From NCBI RefSeq assembly GCF_004123905.1, contig NZ_MZXW01000008.1:113437-177436 (forward strand): a stretch of DNA of 64,000 nucleotides. The letters run 5' to 3'. Below are positions 13,745 through 23,992 of this stretch, piece after piece. Numbering within the stretch: position 1 is the first letter of the stretch; each line of letters starts with the position of its first letter. The translations under genes and the position numbers were made by a program. Source of the DNA: Bradyrhizobium betae. Lineage in GTDB: Bacteria; Pseudomonadota; Alphaproteobacteria; Rhizobiales; Xanthobacteraceae. The notes beneath the pieces were generated by a model. The model ran no database searches. It saw only the letters and a program-made list of their open reading frames with translations, and was not told the origin of the DNA.

Positions 13745-13866
13745 CGTAGGGTGGGCAAAGGCGCAACGCGCCGTGCCCACCTTTTCTCTGAAGGACGCAG
13801 ATGGTGGGCACGCTTCCGCCTTCGCTCTTCGAGCTACGGCAGACAAGTCGCTTTGCTCACCCTACG
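13745..13866. repeat. Imperfect palindromic intergenic repeat between convergent genes
   Basis: The outer arms CGTAGGGTGGGCAAAG (13745-13760) and CTTTGCTCACCCTACG (13851-13866) are complementary at 15 of 16 positions, and GTGCCCACC / GGTGGGCAC pair inside. The element fills the gap between the 3' ends of the DUF3309 gene and ligD, so it may act as a two-way transcription stop. Similar elements are scattered in Bradyrhizobium-type genomes (recall, not checked). Confidence 0.7.
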
Positions 13867-13889
13867 GGAGTTGCGCCCGTAGCAAAAAC

Positions 13890-16550
13890 CTATTTCACCT
13901 TCCCCGCCAGCTTCTTCATCGCCGCCTTGATCGACGCGGCCGCATCGTCATAGCCCTCCCACGCCTTCGACCGCACCAGCAAACCCGGCACAGTCCGCAC
14001 CGTATAGCGCTTCGGATCGAGATCACCCTTCACCTGCGCCCAGGTGACCGGCATCGATACGGTCGCGCCATCGCGCGCACGCGGTGACAGCGGCGCCACC
14101 GCGGTCGACATCCGGTCGTTGCGCAAATAATCGAGAAAGATCTTTCCGTTGCGCAGCTTCTTGGACATGTTGAGTAAATAGCGCTCTGGATCGTCATCGG
14201 CCATCCACTGGCAGACCCCTTGCGCGAACGCTTTTGCCTCTTTCCAGCTCACCCTGTCGCGCGCGCCATGGAGCAGCGGCACCACCACATGCAGGCCCTT
14301 GCCACCAGTGGTCTTGCAAAAGCTTTCCATGCCGAGGTCACTCAAGCGCTGCCGCATCTCCTTGGCGGCGTCGACGACATCGGCAAACTCGACGTCCGGC
14401 GCGGGGTCGAGATCGAACACCAGCCGGCCCGGCGTGTCGTAGGCGTTCTCGGCACAATTCCAGGGGTGCAGCTCTACGCCGCCGATCTGCGCGACAGCGG
14501 CGAGCCCCTCGACGCGATCGATCTGCAAGTACGGCTTGCGATCGCCTGAAACCTTTGCGAGCGCGAGCAGGTTCGAGCTGCCCTGCATGGCATGGCGCTG
14601 GAAGAACCTTTCGCCGCCGATGCCGTCCGGCGCACGCACGATCGAACAAGGGCGGCCTTTGATATGCGCGATCATCCAATTGCCGACCGCCTCGTAGAAG
14701 CGCGCAAGGTCGAGCTTCGTGACGCCCTCGCCGTCGCCTCCGTCGGGCCACAGCTCCTTGTCCGGCTTCGAGATGACAACGCCCATGACCTCGGCCGTGC
14801 CGGTGTCTTTCGACCGCTTCGCTGTCTTAGTGACGCGTTTCCCGGTCGAGGGCTTTGCGAGTGCGGTATCGGCAGGCTTTTCTGCCTCGACCTCCTCGGC
14901 CGGCTTATCCTGCCGCAGACCCTTGAATGCGGCTTGGCGAATATTGCCGTCCGCGGTGAAGCCCGCAAATTCGATCTCTGCGACGAGTTCCGGCTTGAGC
15001 CAATGCACGTCCCGCGTCTTCTTCGGCGCGTTCTTGCCGCCGAACGGACTTTCGCTGGCCTCCATCGCCTTCAGGGATGGCATAATGCGCTTGACCTTGT
15101 CGGCACCAAATCCAGTCCCGACCATGCCGACGAAGGCGAGATGGTCATCGCGATGGACGCCCGCCATCAGCGAACGGAACTTGCCATTCGTGGTCTTCCA
15201 GCCGCCGATCACGACCTCATGGCCGGCCCGGCATTTTGCTTTTGTCCAACTCTCCGTTCGTCCCGATCGATACGGCGCATCGAGCTTCTTCGACACCACG
15301 CCTTCGAGCTCGAGCTTGCAGGCTGATTGCAGCACCGCGTCGCCGCCGCTCTCAAAATGCTCGACATAGCGGATCTGGCTCGCTTTCTTCTTGCGCGCCG
15401 CCAGCAACTCCTTGAGGCGCTCCTTCCGCTCGCCAAGCGGTAGCCGGCGATAATCGAGGCCCTCGGCGAACAGCAGATCGAAGGCAAAGAAGATCAGGTC
15501 TTCGGTCTTGCCATCCGACAGCGCAGCCTGGAGCGAAGAGAAATTTGGCGCGCCGTTATGGTCGAGCGCGACGATCTCGCCGTCGATCATGGCGTCGGGC
15601 AGCGCTCCCGCCTCCTTCGCGATCGACGCAAACTTGTCGGTCCAGTCGAGGCCTTTGCGCGTCTTCAGCGTCGCCTTGCCGTCCTCGACCCGGAGCTGCA
15701 CGCGATAGCCGTCGAACTTGATCTCGTGGCACCACCCCTCGCCGGCCGGCGGGCGCTCGACCGGCGTGCAGAGCTGCGGCGCGACGAAGTCCGGCATCTC
15801 GGAGATACTTTTGGCGGTCGTTGCCGTCGTCGCTTTTTTCTTTGCAGTCTTGCCGCTCTTCAACGCCGCGCGAGGCGCCGGCTTGACGGTTCGCCCTTTG
15901 GTCTCTTCAACGCGGTTGGATTGCCAGACGGCATCGGCCTTGCCCGTGCCCTTCGCCAGCATGAAGGGCTTTGGCGCGCGGCCCTTGCCATCGGCGATCT
16001 GCTCCATCGCACGGCCGGAGGCGACGGACTTGTCCTCGCTAAGAATGTCCTCGTCCTCACTGGCATATTCGTCGCGATGCTTGATCAGGAGCCAGTTGGT
16101 GCGCTTTTCGCCGCCACGGTTACGCATCCGCACCAGCACCCAGCTTCCATGCAGCTTGTCGCCATGCAGCGTGAACTTGAGATCGCCTTTCTTGAAGCCG
16201 CGCTCAGGATCTTCGGATTCCCAGGTGCCACGGTCCCACAGCATCACCGTGCCGCCGCCATACTGCCCTTCCGGAATCGTGCCTTCGAAATCGCCATAGT
16301 CGAGCGGGTGGTCCTCGACCTCGACGGCCAGCCGCTTGTCATGCGGGTCGAGCGAGGGGCCCTTGGTCACCGCCCAGGATTTGAAGACACCGTCGAATTC
16401 GAGGCGGAGATCGTAATGCAGCCGGGTCGCATCGTGCTTCTGGATCACGAAACGGCGCTGCTTCGATGGCGCCACGGCGGTCTTACCCGACGGCTCGGGT
16501 GTCTTCTCGAAATCACGCTTCCGTCGATAAGTGGAGAGTTTCTGCAGCAC
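13890..16550 (-). CDS. ligD: Multifunctional NHEJ DNA ligase LigD
   Basis: This 886-aa protein joins double-strand breaks together with Ku. Domain order is phosphoesterase - ligase - polymerase. The N-terminal 3'-phosphoesterase domain shows [15 protein letters not shown] and [15 protein letters not shown] (about residues 30-120). An Ala/Lys-rich linker leads to the ATP-dependent ligase with adenylated Lys278 in EIKFDGYR, and [10 protein letters not shown] after it. The C-terminal primase-polymerase domain has [20 protein letters not shown] and metal-binding [10 protein letters not shown]. Length is normal for a three-domain LigD. It is transcribed divergently from ku, with 118 bases between the start codons. 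Confidence 0.96.
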   Translation of the reverse strand: MLQKLSTYRRKRDFEKTPEPSGKTAVAPSKQRRFVIQKHDATRLHYDLRLEFDGVFKSWAVTKGPSLDPHDKRLAVEVEDHPLDYGDFEGTIPEGQYGGGTVMLWDRGTWESEDPERGFKKGDLKFTLHGDKLHGSWVLVRMRNRGGEKRTNWLLIKHRDEYASEDEDILSEDKSVASGRAMEQIADGKGRAPKPFMLAKGTGKADAVWQSNRVEETKGRTVKPAPRAALKSGKTAKKKATTATTAKSISEMPDFVAPQLCTPVERPPAGEGWCHEIKFDGYRVQLRVEDGKATLKTRKGLDWTDKFASIAKEAGALPDAMIDGEIVALDHNGAPNFSSLQAALSDGKTEDLIFFAFDLLFAEGLDYRRLPLGERKERLKELLAARKKKASQIRYVEHFESGGDAVLQSACKLELEGVVSKKLDAPYRSGRTESWTKAKCRAGHEVVIGGWKTTNGKFRSLMAGVHRDDHLAFVGMVGTGFGADKVKRIMPSLKAMEASESPFGGKNAPKKTRDVHWLKPELVAEIEFAGFTADGNIRQAAFKGLRQDKPAEEVEAEKPADTALAKPSTGKRVTKTAKRSKDTGTAEVMGVVISKPDKELWPDGGDGEGVTKLDLARFYEAVGNWMIAHIKGRPCSIVRAPDGIGGERFFQRHAMQGSSNLLALAKVSGDRKPYLQIDRVEGLAAVAQIGGVELHPWNCAENAYDTPGRLVFDLDPAPDVEFADVVDAAKEMRQRLSDLGMESFCKTTGGKGLHVVVPLLHGARDRVSWKEAKAFAQGVCQWMADDDPERYLLNMSKKLRNGKIFLDYLRNDRMSTAVAPLSPRARDGATVSMPVTWAQVKGDLDPKRYTVRTVPGLLVRSKAWEGYDDAAASIKAAMKKLAGKVK

Positions 16551-16668
16551 GAGCGGTCCCGCTTTTCCTTCGGGAATTCAAGCCTAACATGCCCAAAGTC
16601 CCATCCGGAACCAAAACCCTGTGGGAGGGTTGGGGTTCCAAAATGCCTTGAAAACGCTGGAGAATGGA

Positions 16669-17553
16669 ATGGCCCCACGCGCCTATTGGAAGGGAACGTT
16701 GAAACTCTCGCTGGTCGGCTGCCCGGTCGTCCTTTATCCCGCGACCACCGCCGCCGAGAAGACGCGATTTCATATGATCAACCGCGAGACCGGTAACCGG
16801 CTCAAGCAGCAGATGGTGGATTCCGAAACCGGCGACGTGGTCGAGGGCGAGGACAAGGGCCGCGGCTACGAGCTGCGCAAGGGCAAATATGTCGAGATCG
16901 AGCCCCAGGAGCTCGAAGCGGTCCAGATCGAGAGCAACCACACCATCGACATCGAGAGCTTCGTGCCTAGCGAGGAGATCGACCAGCGCTATCTCAACCA
17001 TCCCTACTACATCGCGCCGGACGGAAAAGCCGCCATTGACGCCTTTGCCGTGATCCGCGACGCCATGAAGGACCAGGATCGCGTGGCCCTCGCCAAGATC
17101 GTGCTCACCAACCGCGAGCACATCATCGCGATCGAACCACTCGGCAAGGGTCTGCTCGGCACCACGTTGCGCTTCCCCTACGAGCTGCGCGACGAGGACC
17201 AGTTCTTCGACGACATCAAGAGCCCGAAGATCACCAAGGACATGGTCGAGCTCGCCGGCCACATCCTGCACAGCAAGGCGTCGCATTTCGACCCGAGCAA
17301 GTTCAAGGACGAGTACGAGACCGCCCTGAAGGCGCTGGTGAAGCGCAAGGCCAGCGGCAAGAAGATCGAGCTGCCTGAGCCCGAGGAACGGCCGAGCAAT
17401 GTCGTCAGCCTGATGGACGCGCTGAAGCAAAGCCTGAAAGGACGCGGCGGAAAGAAGACGGCGGCGAAGTCGCATGCACGCCGCGCGACCGGGCGGCGGC
17501 AGGCCGCGAAGAAGACGCACCGGTCGACGGCGGGGCAGAGGAAGGCGGGCTGA
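16669..17553 (+). CDS. ku: Ku, non-homologous end-joining DNA-end binding protein
   Basis: A 294-aa bacterial Ku homodimer subunit that threads onto DNA ends and recruits LigD. The core begins APRAYWKGTLKLSLVGCPV and contains RFHMINRETGNRL and the conserved EIEPQELEAVQIES segment. The C-terminal 40 residues are rich in Lys/Arg/Ala, as is usual for DNA-contacting tails. ATG 16669 is chosen because it gives the canonical MAPRAYWKG start and follows GGAGA; an in-frame start 48 bases upstream would add an unconserved leader. Confidence 0.95.
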   Translation: MAPRAYWKGTLKLSLVGCPVVLYPATTAAEKTRFHMINRETGNRLKQQMVDSETGDVVEGEDKGRGYELRKGKYVEIEPQELEAVQIESNHTIDIESFVPSEEIDQRYLNHPYYIAPDGKAAIDAFAVIRDAMKDQDRVALAKIVLTNREHIIAIEPLGKGLLGTTLRFPYELRDEDQFFDDIKSPKITKDMVELAGHILHSKASHFDPSKFKDEYETALKALVKRKASGKKIELPEPEERPSNVVSLMDALKQSLKGRGGKKTAAKSHARRATGRRQAAKKTHRSTAGQRKAG

Positions 17554-17579
17554 TTTAGGCCGTCGTTGATGCCGCTCCC

Positions 17580-17667
17580 GTAGGATGGGGTGAGCTCTTG
17601 CGAAACCCATCACGCGTCAGCGAACGCAGAGACACGATGGGTTTCGCAAGAGCTCACCCCATCCTAC
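17580..17667. terminator. Perfect 32-bp inverted repeat between convergent ku and kdpE
   Basis: The arms 17580-17611 and 17636-17667 are exact reverse complements over 32 bases (GTAGGATGGGGTGAGCTCTT is the first 20), separated by a 24-base loop. It lies 27 bases past the ku stop and 12 bases from the kdpE stop. Its position between convergent genes suggests a bidirectional transcription barrier. It has no U-tract typical of an intrinsic terminator, and may equally be a mobile palindromic repeat. Confidence 0.65.
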
Positions 17668-17679
17668 AGATCTGCGGGA

Positions 17680-18369
17680 TCAATCCCCCGCCTTCAGCCG
17701 GTACCCGATCCCCGTCTCCGTCAGCACATATTGCGGGCGTTCGGGGTCGGCTTCGATCTTCTGGCGGAGCTGGCGGACATAGACGCGGAGATATTGCGCG
17801 TCGGTCAGCTCGTCCCAGAGCTCCTTGAGCAGGAAGCGATGGGTGAGCACCTTGCCGGCGTGCTGCACCAGCACGCGCAGGAGATCATATTCCTTTGGCG
17901 ACAGCTTTACATCGCGCTCGCCGAGCTTGACGATGCGGCGGACCAGATCGACGGAGAGATCACCGGTGCGAAACACCGGGCGCTCGCCCTGCACCTGGAG
18001 CTGATGGCGCAGCGCGGCGCGCAGGCGCGCCAGCAGCTCGTCCATGCCGAACGGCTTTGTCAAATAATCGTCGGCGCCGAGATCGAGCGCCTGCACCTTG
18101 CCGGCCTCGTCGCCACGGCTCGACAGCACCACGATCGGCACCGCCTCATTGCGGGCACGGATGGTGCGCAGCAGCTCATGACCCTGGATGTCGGGCAGGC
18201 CGAGATCGAGGATGATCAGCGCGGGCTCCTCGGTGAGCTTCTCCAGCGCGGTCTTGCCGTTCGACGCTTCCAGGATCTCATAACCCTGTGTCGAGAGGCC
18301 CATCCGCAGCAATTTTCGGATCGGCGGCTCGTCATCGATGACAAGAACCTTGATCGGGGCAGCACTCAT
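17680..18369 (-). CDS. kdpE: KdpE, response regulator of the potassium-transport operon
   Basis: A 229-aa OmpR/PhoB-type regulator. The receiver domain starts IKVLVIDDEPPIRKLLRMGL, with the phosphoacceptor Asp in LIILDLGLPDIQGHE and Lys in DYLTKPFG. The C-terminal winged helix contains LSPKEYDLLRVLVQHAGKV and YLRVYVRQLRQKIE. It receives phosphate from KdpD and activates kdp transcription when potassium is low or turgor changes. The start codon overlaps the kdpD stop (ATGA), so the two are co-translated. Confidence 0.95.
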   Translation of the reverse strand: MSAAPIKVLVIDDEPPIRKLLRMGLSTQGYEILEASNGKTALEKLTEEPALIILDLGLPDIQGHELLRTIRARNEAVPIVVLSSRGDEAGKVQALDLGADDYLTKPFGMDELLARLRAALRHQLQVQGERPVFRTGDLSVDLVRRIVKLGERDVKLSPKEYDLLRVLVQHAGKVLTHRFLLKELWDELTDAQYLRVYVRQLRQKIEADPERPQYVLTETGIGYRLKAGD

Positions 18370-21089
18370 GCGGCGGTATCCAATGCGTGGGTCTGTGCCG
18401 GGACGGGCAGACGGATGGTGAGAACGGCGCCACTGCGGTCGCTGCGGTTAGCGGCCGAGATCGTCCCCCGCATCGCTTCGACGAAGCCGCGGGAAATGGC
18501 GAGCCCGAGCCCGGTGCCGGGACGGACGTGATCGCCCTTCTGCGCGCGGTAGAACTTGTCGAACACGCTTTCGAGCTCATCGGGCGGAATGCCGTCGCCT
18601 TCATCAGTGACCTCCAGCGTCACCTGATCGCGCTCGCGTCGGCCCTTGATCGAGATCGTGGTCTCGGGCGACGAATATTTTGCGGCATTGTCCAGCAGAT
18701 TGAACAGCACCTGCTCGAACAGCACGGCATCGAGCTGCAGCATCGGGAGATCGGCCGCCAGCAACAGTTCGACCTTGTGCGCGGTGAGGATCTTGGCTGC
18801 GCGACGCAGCGCGCTGCCGACGATCTCGCCGAGATCATGCAGCGCCGTGTTGGGCACGATGGCGCCGGACTCGAGCTTGGTCATGTCGAGCAGATTGGCG
18901 ATGAAGCGGTTGAGCCGCTCGGATTCGTCGATCACGGTCGCAAGCAGATCGCGCTTCTCGGTGTCGGACAAGGCACCGGCCAGATCGCGCATGGTCGAGG
19001 CGGCGCCAAGAACCGAGGCGAGCGGTGTCTTCAAATCATGCGAGATCGAGGTCAGCAGCGCCGAGCGCAGCCGCTCGGATTCGACCGTGCGCTTGACGCG
19101 GTCCATGTCCTCCACCAGCAGCACGCGTTCGATCGCCAGCGCGCCCTGGTCGACCAGCGCGTCGAGCAGCCGGCGCTGGTCCGGCGTCAGCAGCGGACCG
19201 GGACGGTCGTTGTCGATGCCGATGACGCCGATCGGGCCGCGCCCGGTGCGCATCGGCAGGAACAGCCGCTTTGCGCCCGGCAGCGTGTCCGAGCCGCGGC
19301 CTGCCGTGCGGTCGTTGCTCCAGGCCCAGTTGGCGGCGGCGAGGTCGGCCTGGTCGAGCTGGTCCTCCGGCGGATAGCCGGATTTCACCGTGAGCAGGCC
19401 GTCCTCCGGCAGCAGCAGCACGACGCGCACCTTCAGCATCAGCGCGATCTGATAGGCGCTCGCCCACAAGACGTCGTCGAGCGTGGCGGTGCCGGCGAGC
19501 TTCCGGCTGAAGGCATAAAGCTGTTCGGTGGTCCTGATGCGCCCGATCGCGGTGTCGGCCTGCGTGCGGACCCGCCCCGCAACATTCGACACCACGAACG
19601 CAATCAGCATGAAGAAGAAGAAGGCCGCGACATTGGTCGGATCGGTGATGGTGAAGGTGTAAACCGGCGGCAGGAAAAAGAAATTGTAGGCCAGCGACGC
19701 CGCGACGCTCGCGAGCAGCGACGGCCAAAGCCCATAGCGAACGGCAACGGCCACCACCGCGGTGAGGAACATCAGGTCGACGTTCTCGACACCGAAATAC
19801 GGTTTTATGACTACCGCTGCCGCAAGGCCGAGCGCCGCAATGCCGAGCGCCTTCAAATAAGGGCGTGGATCGAACGGCTCCGATCGCGCCGCGGTCTGCA
19901 CCGTCGTCTTGGGCGCCGCCTCGTCGGAGAGCTCGTCGCCGGGGATGACGTGAACGCTGATATTGCCGGCGCGGCGAACCAGATCGTGCACGACCGAGCC
20001 GCGCGTCATCTCGAACCAGCGCGACCGCGTCGATTTGCCGATCACGATCTGGGTGACGTTGTTGCCTTGCGCGAAATTGATGACGTCGTCGGCAATGCGG
20101 CGGCCGACGGCCGGAATGGCGAGCGCCTCGCCGCCCAGCGATTCCGCAAGCCGTAGCGTATCGGCCAGCCGGTCGCGTTGTTCGTCGGACAATTGCAGCG
20201 ATCGGCGTGTCTCGATCGAGATCGCCGTGAAAGGCGCGTGCAGCCGGTCGGCCAGCCGCTTGGTGTAGCGGACGAGCCCGGCCGCGCGCGGATCCTCGCT
20301 GACGCAGACCAGGATGCGCTCGCCCGCGGCCCAGGGGCCGGCGATGGCGTTCGCCTGCATGTGGGTGAGAAGCTGCTCATCGACCCGCTCGGCCGTGCGC
20401 CGCAACGCAAGCTCACGCAGGGCAGTGAGATTGCCCGGCGAGAAATAATGCTCCAGCGCCCGCTCGGCCTGCTTGGGAACGTAAACCTTGCCTTCCCGCA
20501 GCCGCTGGATCAGATCGTCGGGCGTGAGATCGATCAGTTCGATCGCGTCGGCGCGATCGAACACCGAATCCGGAACGGTCTCGCGCACCCGGACATGGGT
20601 GATCTGGGCAACGACGTCGTTCAGGCTTTCGATGTGCTGGATGTTGACCGCGGTGTAGACGTCGATGCCGTGGGAGAGCAGCTCCTCGACATCGAGATAA
20701 CGCTTGGGATGCCGGCTGCCGGCCGCGTTGGTGTGGGCGAGCTCGTCAACCAATGCGATCTTCGGGCGCCGCGCAATCACGGCGTCGAGGTCCATCTCCT
20801 CGACCGTCTGGCCACGATAGTCGAGCTCCTTGCGCGGGATCACTTCCAGCCCCCGCACCAGCGCCTCGGTCTCGGCGCGTCCATGGGTCTCGACGAATCC
20901 AACCACGACATCGACGCCGGCCTTGCGCTTGGCGTGGGCGCTCAGCAGCATCTCGTAGGTCTTGCCGACGCCGGGCGCGGCTCCGACGAAGATCTTCAGC
21001 TTGCCGTTCGCGCTCTCCTCCCGGCGCGCGGCTTCCAGCAGCGCCTCGGGAGACGGACGTTGTTCGGGATCGCGGCGCTCTCGGACCAT
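18366..21089 (-). CDS. kdpD: KdpD, potassium-sensing histidine kinase
   Basis: The product has 907 aa from ATG 21089. It has an N-terminal KdpD domain with Walker A (GAAPGVGKTYEML), a universal-stress-like domain, four membrane segments in the middle (from about LKALGIAALGLAAAVVI to FFFFMLIAFVVSNVAG), a GAF-like region, HisKA (SISHDLKTPLASVLG) and HATPase_c (LLDNAAKYSS, GTGLGLAIS). An alternative ATG at 21146 would overlap kdpC by 17 bases; I prefer 21089 because the conserved RDPEQRPSPEALLEAARREE follows it at once. It phosphorylates KdpE and sits downstream of kdpC in the same operon. Confidence 0.95.
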   Translation of the reverse strand: MVRERRDPEQRPSPEALLEAARREESANGKLKIFVGAAPGVGKTYEMLLSAHAKRKAGVDVVVGFVETHGRAETEALVRGLEVIPRKELDYRGQTVEEMDLDAVIARRPKIALVDELAHTNAAGSRHPKRYLDVEELLSHGIDVYTAVNIQHIESLNDVVAQITHVRVRETVPDSVFDRADAIELIDLTPDDLIQRLREGKVYVPKQAERALEHYFSPGNLTALRELALRRTAERVDEQLLTHMQANAIAGPWAAGERILVCVSEDPRAAGLVRYTKRLADRLHAPFTAISIETRRSLQLSDEQRDRLADTLRLAESLGGEALAIPAVGRRIADDVINFAQGNNVTQIVIGKSTRSRWFEMTRGSVVHDLVRRAGNISVHVIPGDELSDEAAPKTTVQTAARSEPFDPRPYLKALGIAALGLAAAVVIKPYFGVENVDLMFLTAVVAVAVRYGLWPSLLASVAASLAYNFFFLPPVYTFTITDPTNVAAFFFFMLIAFVVSNVAGRVRTQADTAIGRIRTTEQLYAFSRKLAGTATLDDVLWASAYQIALMLKVRVVLLLPEDGLLTVKSGYPPEDQLDQADLAAANWAWSNDRTAGRGSDTLPGAKRLFLPMRTGRGPIGVIGIDNDRPGPLLTPDQRRLLDALVDQGALAIERVLLVEDMDRVKRTVESERLRSALLTSISHDLKTPLASVLGAASTMRDLAGALSDTEKRDLLATVIDESERLNRFIANLLDMTKLESGAIVPNTALHDLGEIVGSALRRAAKILTAHKVELLLAADLPMLQLDAVLFEQVLFNLLDNAAKYSSPETTISIKGRRERDQVTLEVTDEGDGIPPDELESVFDKFYRAQKGDHVRPGTGLGLAISRGFVEAMRGTISAANRSDRSGAVLTIRLPVPAQTHALDTAA

Positions 21090-21129
21090 CAGGCCAATAT
21101 AATCATCTGGGCGCCGCGAGCCTAGACCG

Positions 21130-21735
21130 CTACTTCGCGGGTGCACGATCCAGCGCGAGGTTCAGCGCCAAAACGTTAACCCTGGGTTCGCCGAGCAAGC
21201 CGAACAGACGGCCATGGACGTTGGAAGCCACAAGCTGGTTCACTGCCTCCTCCGGCATATTCCGGGCCTTGGCGATACGCGGCACCTGGAATTGCGCGGC
21301 CTCTGGCGAGATGTCGGGGTCGAGGCCACTGGCCGAGGTGGTGACGAGGTCGACCGGCACCGCTGCGTTCGGGTTTTCGGCCTTCAGCTTGTCCACATCC
21401 TCCTTCAGCCGGTCGGCGAGCGCCTTGCTGGTCGGGCCGAGATTGGAGCCGCCGGAGTTGGCGGCGTTGTAGGGCGCCGACACCGTCTTGGTCGAATCAT
21501 TCGGGTCGGGCGCCAGCGTCGCCGAAAGACGGCCGTGGAAATATTTGTCGTCCTTGAACTCCTGCCCGATCAGGGCGGAGCCAACGACCTTGCCGTCCTT
21601 CTCGACCAGGCTGCCTTGCGCCTGCGCGGGAAAGATCGCGCCGGCAATGGCGGTCATCGCGAGCGGATAGGCTAGGCCCGTGATCGCGGTGAGCACCAGC
21701 AACAGGACGATGGCGGGGCGAATTTCTCTGAGCAT
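21130..21735 (-). CDS. kdpC: KdpC, potassium-transporting ATPase subunit C
   Basis: A 201-aa single-pass membrane subunit that stabilises the KdpFABC complex. It starts [20 protein letters not shown], followed by the soluble part with [20 protein letters not shown], and [21 protein letters not shown] 21735 is preceded by AGGAG at a 7-base distance; the frame stays open upstream only because it reads through the repeat between kdpB and kdpC. Length is normal. Confidence 0.95.
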   Translation of the reverse strand: MLREIRPAIVLLLVLTAITGLAYPLAMTAIAGAIFPAQAQGSLVEKDGKVVGSALIGQEFKDDKYFHGRLSATLAPDPNDSTKTVSAPYNAANSGGSNLGPTSKALADRLKEDVDKLKAENPNAAVPVDLVTTSASGLDPDISPEAAQFQVPRIAKARNMPEEAVNQLVASNVHGRLFGLLGEPRVNVLALNLALDRAPAK

Positions 21736-21755
21736 GTGTTTTCTCCTATGTCTTT

Positions 21756-21841
21756 CGTCATTGCGAGCGAAGCGAAACAATCCAGAGTCTTTCCACGGAG
21801 GCAGTCTGGATTGCTTCGTCGCTTCGCTCCTCGCAATGACG
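21756..21841. repeat. REP-like palindrome inside the kdp operon
   Basis: An 86-base element beginning CGTCATTGCGAGCGAAGCGA and ending CGCTTCGCTCCTCGCAATGACG. Its two halves are imperfect inverted repeats with the TCTGGATTG / CAATCCAGA pair inside. A second copy in the opposite orientation lies at 59803-59894. Here it separates kdpB from kdpC, so it must be transcribed within the operon mRNA and could form a stable hairpin there. Confidence 0.8.
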
Positions 21842-21844
21842 CGG

Positions 21845-23959
21845 TTAGGCCAGGTGCAAGGCAACGACGACGAGGTCGATCGCCTTGATGCCGACGAAGG
21901 GAATGACGATACCGCCAAGCCCGTAGATCAGCAGGTTACGGCGGAGCAGCGCGCCGGCGCCGACCGCACGATAGGCGACGCCCTTCAGCGCCAGCGGAAT
22001 CAGCGCGATGATGATCAACGCGTTGAAGATGATCGCCGACAGGATGGCGCTCTGCGGGCTCGACAGGTGCATGACGTTGAGCACGTTGAGCTGCGGGTAG
22101 AACGCCAGGAACATAGCCGGGATGATCGCAAAGTATTTTGCGACGTCATTGGCGATCGAGAACGTCGTCAGCGCACCACGCGTCATCAAGAGCTGCTTGC
22201 CGATCTCGACCACCTCGATCAGCTTGGTCGGGTTGGAATCGAGGTCGACCATGTTGCCGGCCTCGCGGGCGGCCTGGGTGCCGGTGTTCATGGCGACACC
22301 GACATCGGCCTGGGCCAGCGCCGGCGCGTCGTTGGTGCCGTCGCCGCACATGGCGACCAGCTTGCCCTTGGCCTGCTCGTCGCGGATCAGCTTGAGCTTG
22401 TCCTCCGGCGTTGCCTGCGCCAGGAAGTCGTCGACGCCGGCCTCCGCCGCGATCGCAGCCGCCGTCATCGGGTTGTCGCCGGTGATCATGATGGTGCGGA
22501 TGCCCATGCGGCGCAGCTCGGCGAAACGCTCGCGGATGCCGCCCTTGACGATGTCCTTGAGCTGGATGACGCCGAGCAGCTTGCCGTCCTTGGCCACGGC
22601 CAACGGCGTGCCGCCGGCCTTGGAGATCTCGTCCGCAATGGTCTGGACCTCACGGCCGATGTCCGAGAGCCCGGCGGGCTGGATCGCAAGCGCCGTGTTG
22701 CCGGAGGCCACGGCCAGCGGCGCACCGCCACCGACGTAGTTCAGCATGGCATCGACCGCACCCTTGCGCACCGACGAGCCGCCGGCATCGACACCGCTCA
22801 TGCGGGTCTGCGCCGTGAACGGGATGAAGGTCGCGCCAAGCTCAGCCATGTCGCGGCCGCGGATGCCGTATTTCTCCTTCGCCAGCACGACGATGGAACG
22901 GCCCTCCGGCGTCTCGTCGGCGAGCGAGGCGAGCTGCGCTGCGTCGGCCAGCTCCTGCTCGGTCACGCCGCGCACGGGGCGGAACGACGTCGCCTGCCGG
23001 TTGCCGAGCGTGATCGTGCCGGTCTTGTCGAGCAGCAGCGTATCGACGTCACCGGCTGCCTCCACCGCACGGCCGGACATCGCCAGCACGTTGAAGCGCA
23101 CCAGGCGGTCCATGCCGGCGATGCCGATCGCCGACAGCAGCGCACCGATGGTGGTCGGGATCAGCGTCACGAACAGCGCGACCAGCACGATCACCGAGAT
23201 CGAGCCGCCGGCATAGGCCGCGTAGCTCGGAATGGTGACGGTGGCGAACACGAAGATGATGGTGAGGCCGGCCAGCAGGATGTTGAGAGCGATCTCGTTC
23301 GGCGTCTTCTGCCGCTCTGCGCCTTCGACCAGCTTGATCATGCGATCGATGAAGGTGGAGCCCTGCGCCGCGGTGATGCGGACGCGGATCCAGTCGGACA
23401 GCACCTGCGTGCCGCCTGTTACCGCCGAGCGGTCACCGCCGGACTCGCGAATGACGGGCGCGGATTCGCCGGTGATGGCGGCTTCGTTGACGGAGGCGAC
23501 GCCCTCGATCACTTCGCCATCGGAAGGGATGGTGTCTCCCGCCTCGACCAGCACGACATCGCCGACCTTGAGGCTGGTGCCCGGAACCAGCTTGAAGGCC
23601 TGGCCGGCGCCGGTCAGCAGCTTGGCCTGGCTCTCGGTGCGGGTCTTGCGCAGCGATTCCGCCTGCGCCTTGCCGCGGCCTTCAGCCACCGCTTCGGCGA
23701 AATTAGCGAACAGCACCGTGAACCAGAGCCAGAGGATGATCTGGAAGGTGAAGCCGAGGCCTGCACCGCCGGTGACGACATCGCGCAGAAAAATCACGGT
23801 GGTGAGCGCGGCCACGACCTCGACCACGAACATCACGGGGTTCTTCACCATCAGCCGCGGGGCGAGCTTGGTGAAGGACGCCCGGATCGCGGGGAGCACG
23901 ATCTTGGGATCGAGCATCGCCGACATCGGGGCACGTTTTTGCAGTTTCATCGTATCCAT
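21845..23959 (-). CDS. kdpB: KdpB, potassium-transporting P-type ATPase catalytic subunit
   Basis: A 704-aa P-type ATPase that powers high-affinity K+ uptake. The phosphorylated Asp311 lies in [14 protein letters not shown]; other motifs are [30 protein letters not shown] and [21 protein letters not shown] 23959 has GGAG 8 bases upstream; an upstream TTG at 23977 is possible but less likely. A REP-like palindrome lies just past the stop, followed by kdpC. Confidence 0.96.
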   Translation of the reverse strand: MDTMKLQKRAPMSAMLDPKIVLPAIRASFTKLAPRLMVKNPVMFVVEVVAALTTVIFLRDVVTGGAGLGFTFQIILWLWFTVLFANFAEAVAEGRGKAQAESLRKTRTESQAKLLTGAGQAFKLVPGTSLKVGDVVLVEAGDTIPSDGEVIEGVASVNEAAITGESAPVIRESGGDRSAVTGGTQVLSDWIRVRITAAQGSTFIDRMIKLVEGAERQKTPNEIALNILLAGLTIIFVFATVTIPSYAAYAGGSISVIVLVALFVTLIPTTIGALLSAIGIAGMDRLVRFNVLAMSGRAVEAAGDVDTLLLDKTGTITLGNRQATSFRPVRGVTEQELADAAQLASLADETPEGRSIVVLAKEKYGIRGRDMAELGATFIPFTAQTRMSGVDAGGSSVRKGAVDAMLNYVGGGAPLAVASGNTALAIQPAGLSDIGREVQTIADEISKAGGTPLAVAKDGKLLGVIQLKDIVKGGIRERFAELRRMGIRTIMITGDNPMTAAAIAAEAGVDDFLAQATPEDKLKLIRDEQAKGKLVAMCGDGTNDAPALAQADVGVAMNTGTQAAREAGNMVDLDSNPTKLIEVVEIGKQLLMTRGALTTFSIANDVAKYFAIIPAMFLAFYPQLNVLNVMHLSSPQSAILSAIIFNALIIIALIPLALKGVAYRAVGAGALLRRNLLIYGLGGIVIPFVGIKAIDLVVVALHLA

Positions 23960-23992
23960 GGAGGTCACTCCAAACAATCAGAAGAGGTTCGA

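Noticed and set aside
13801..13889. Short peptide reading through the palindromic repeat after the DUF3309 gene
   Set aside because: It is only the translation of the repeat element and lacks a ribosome binding site.
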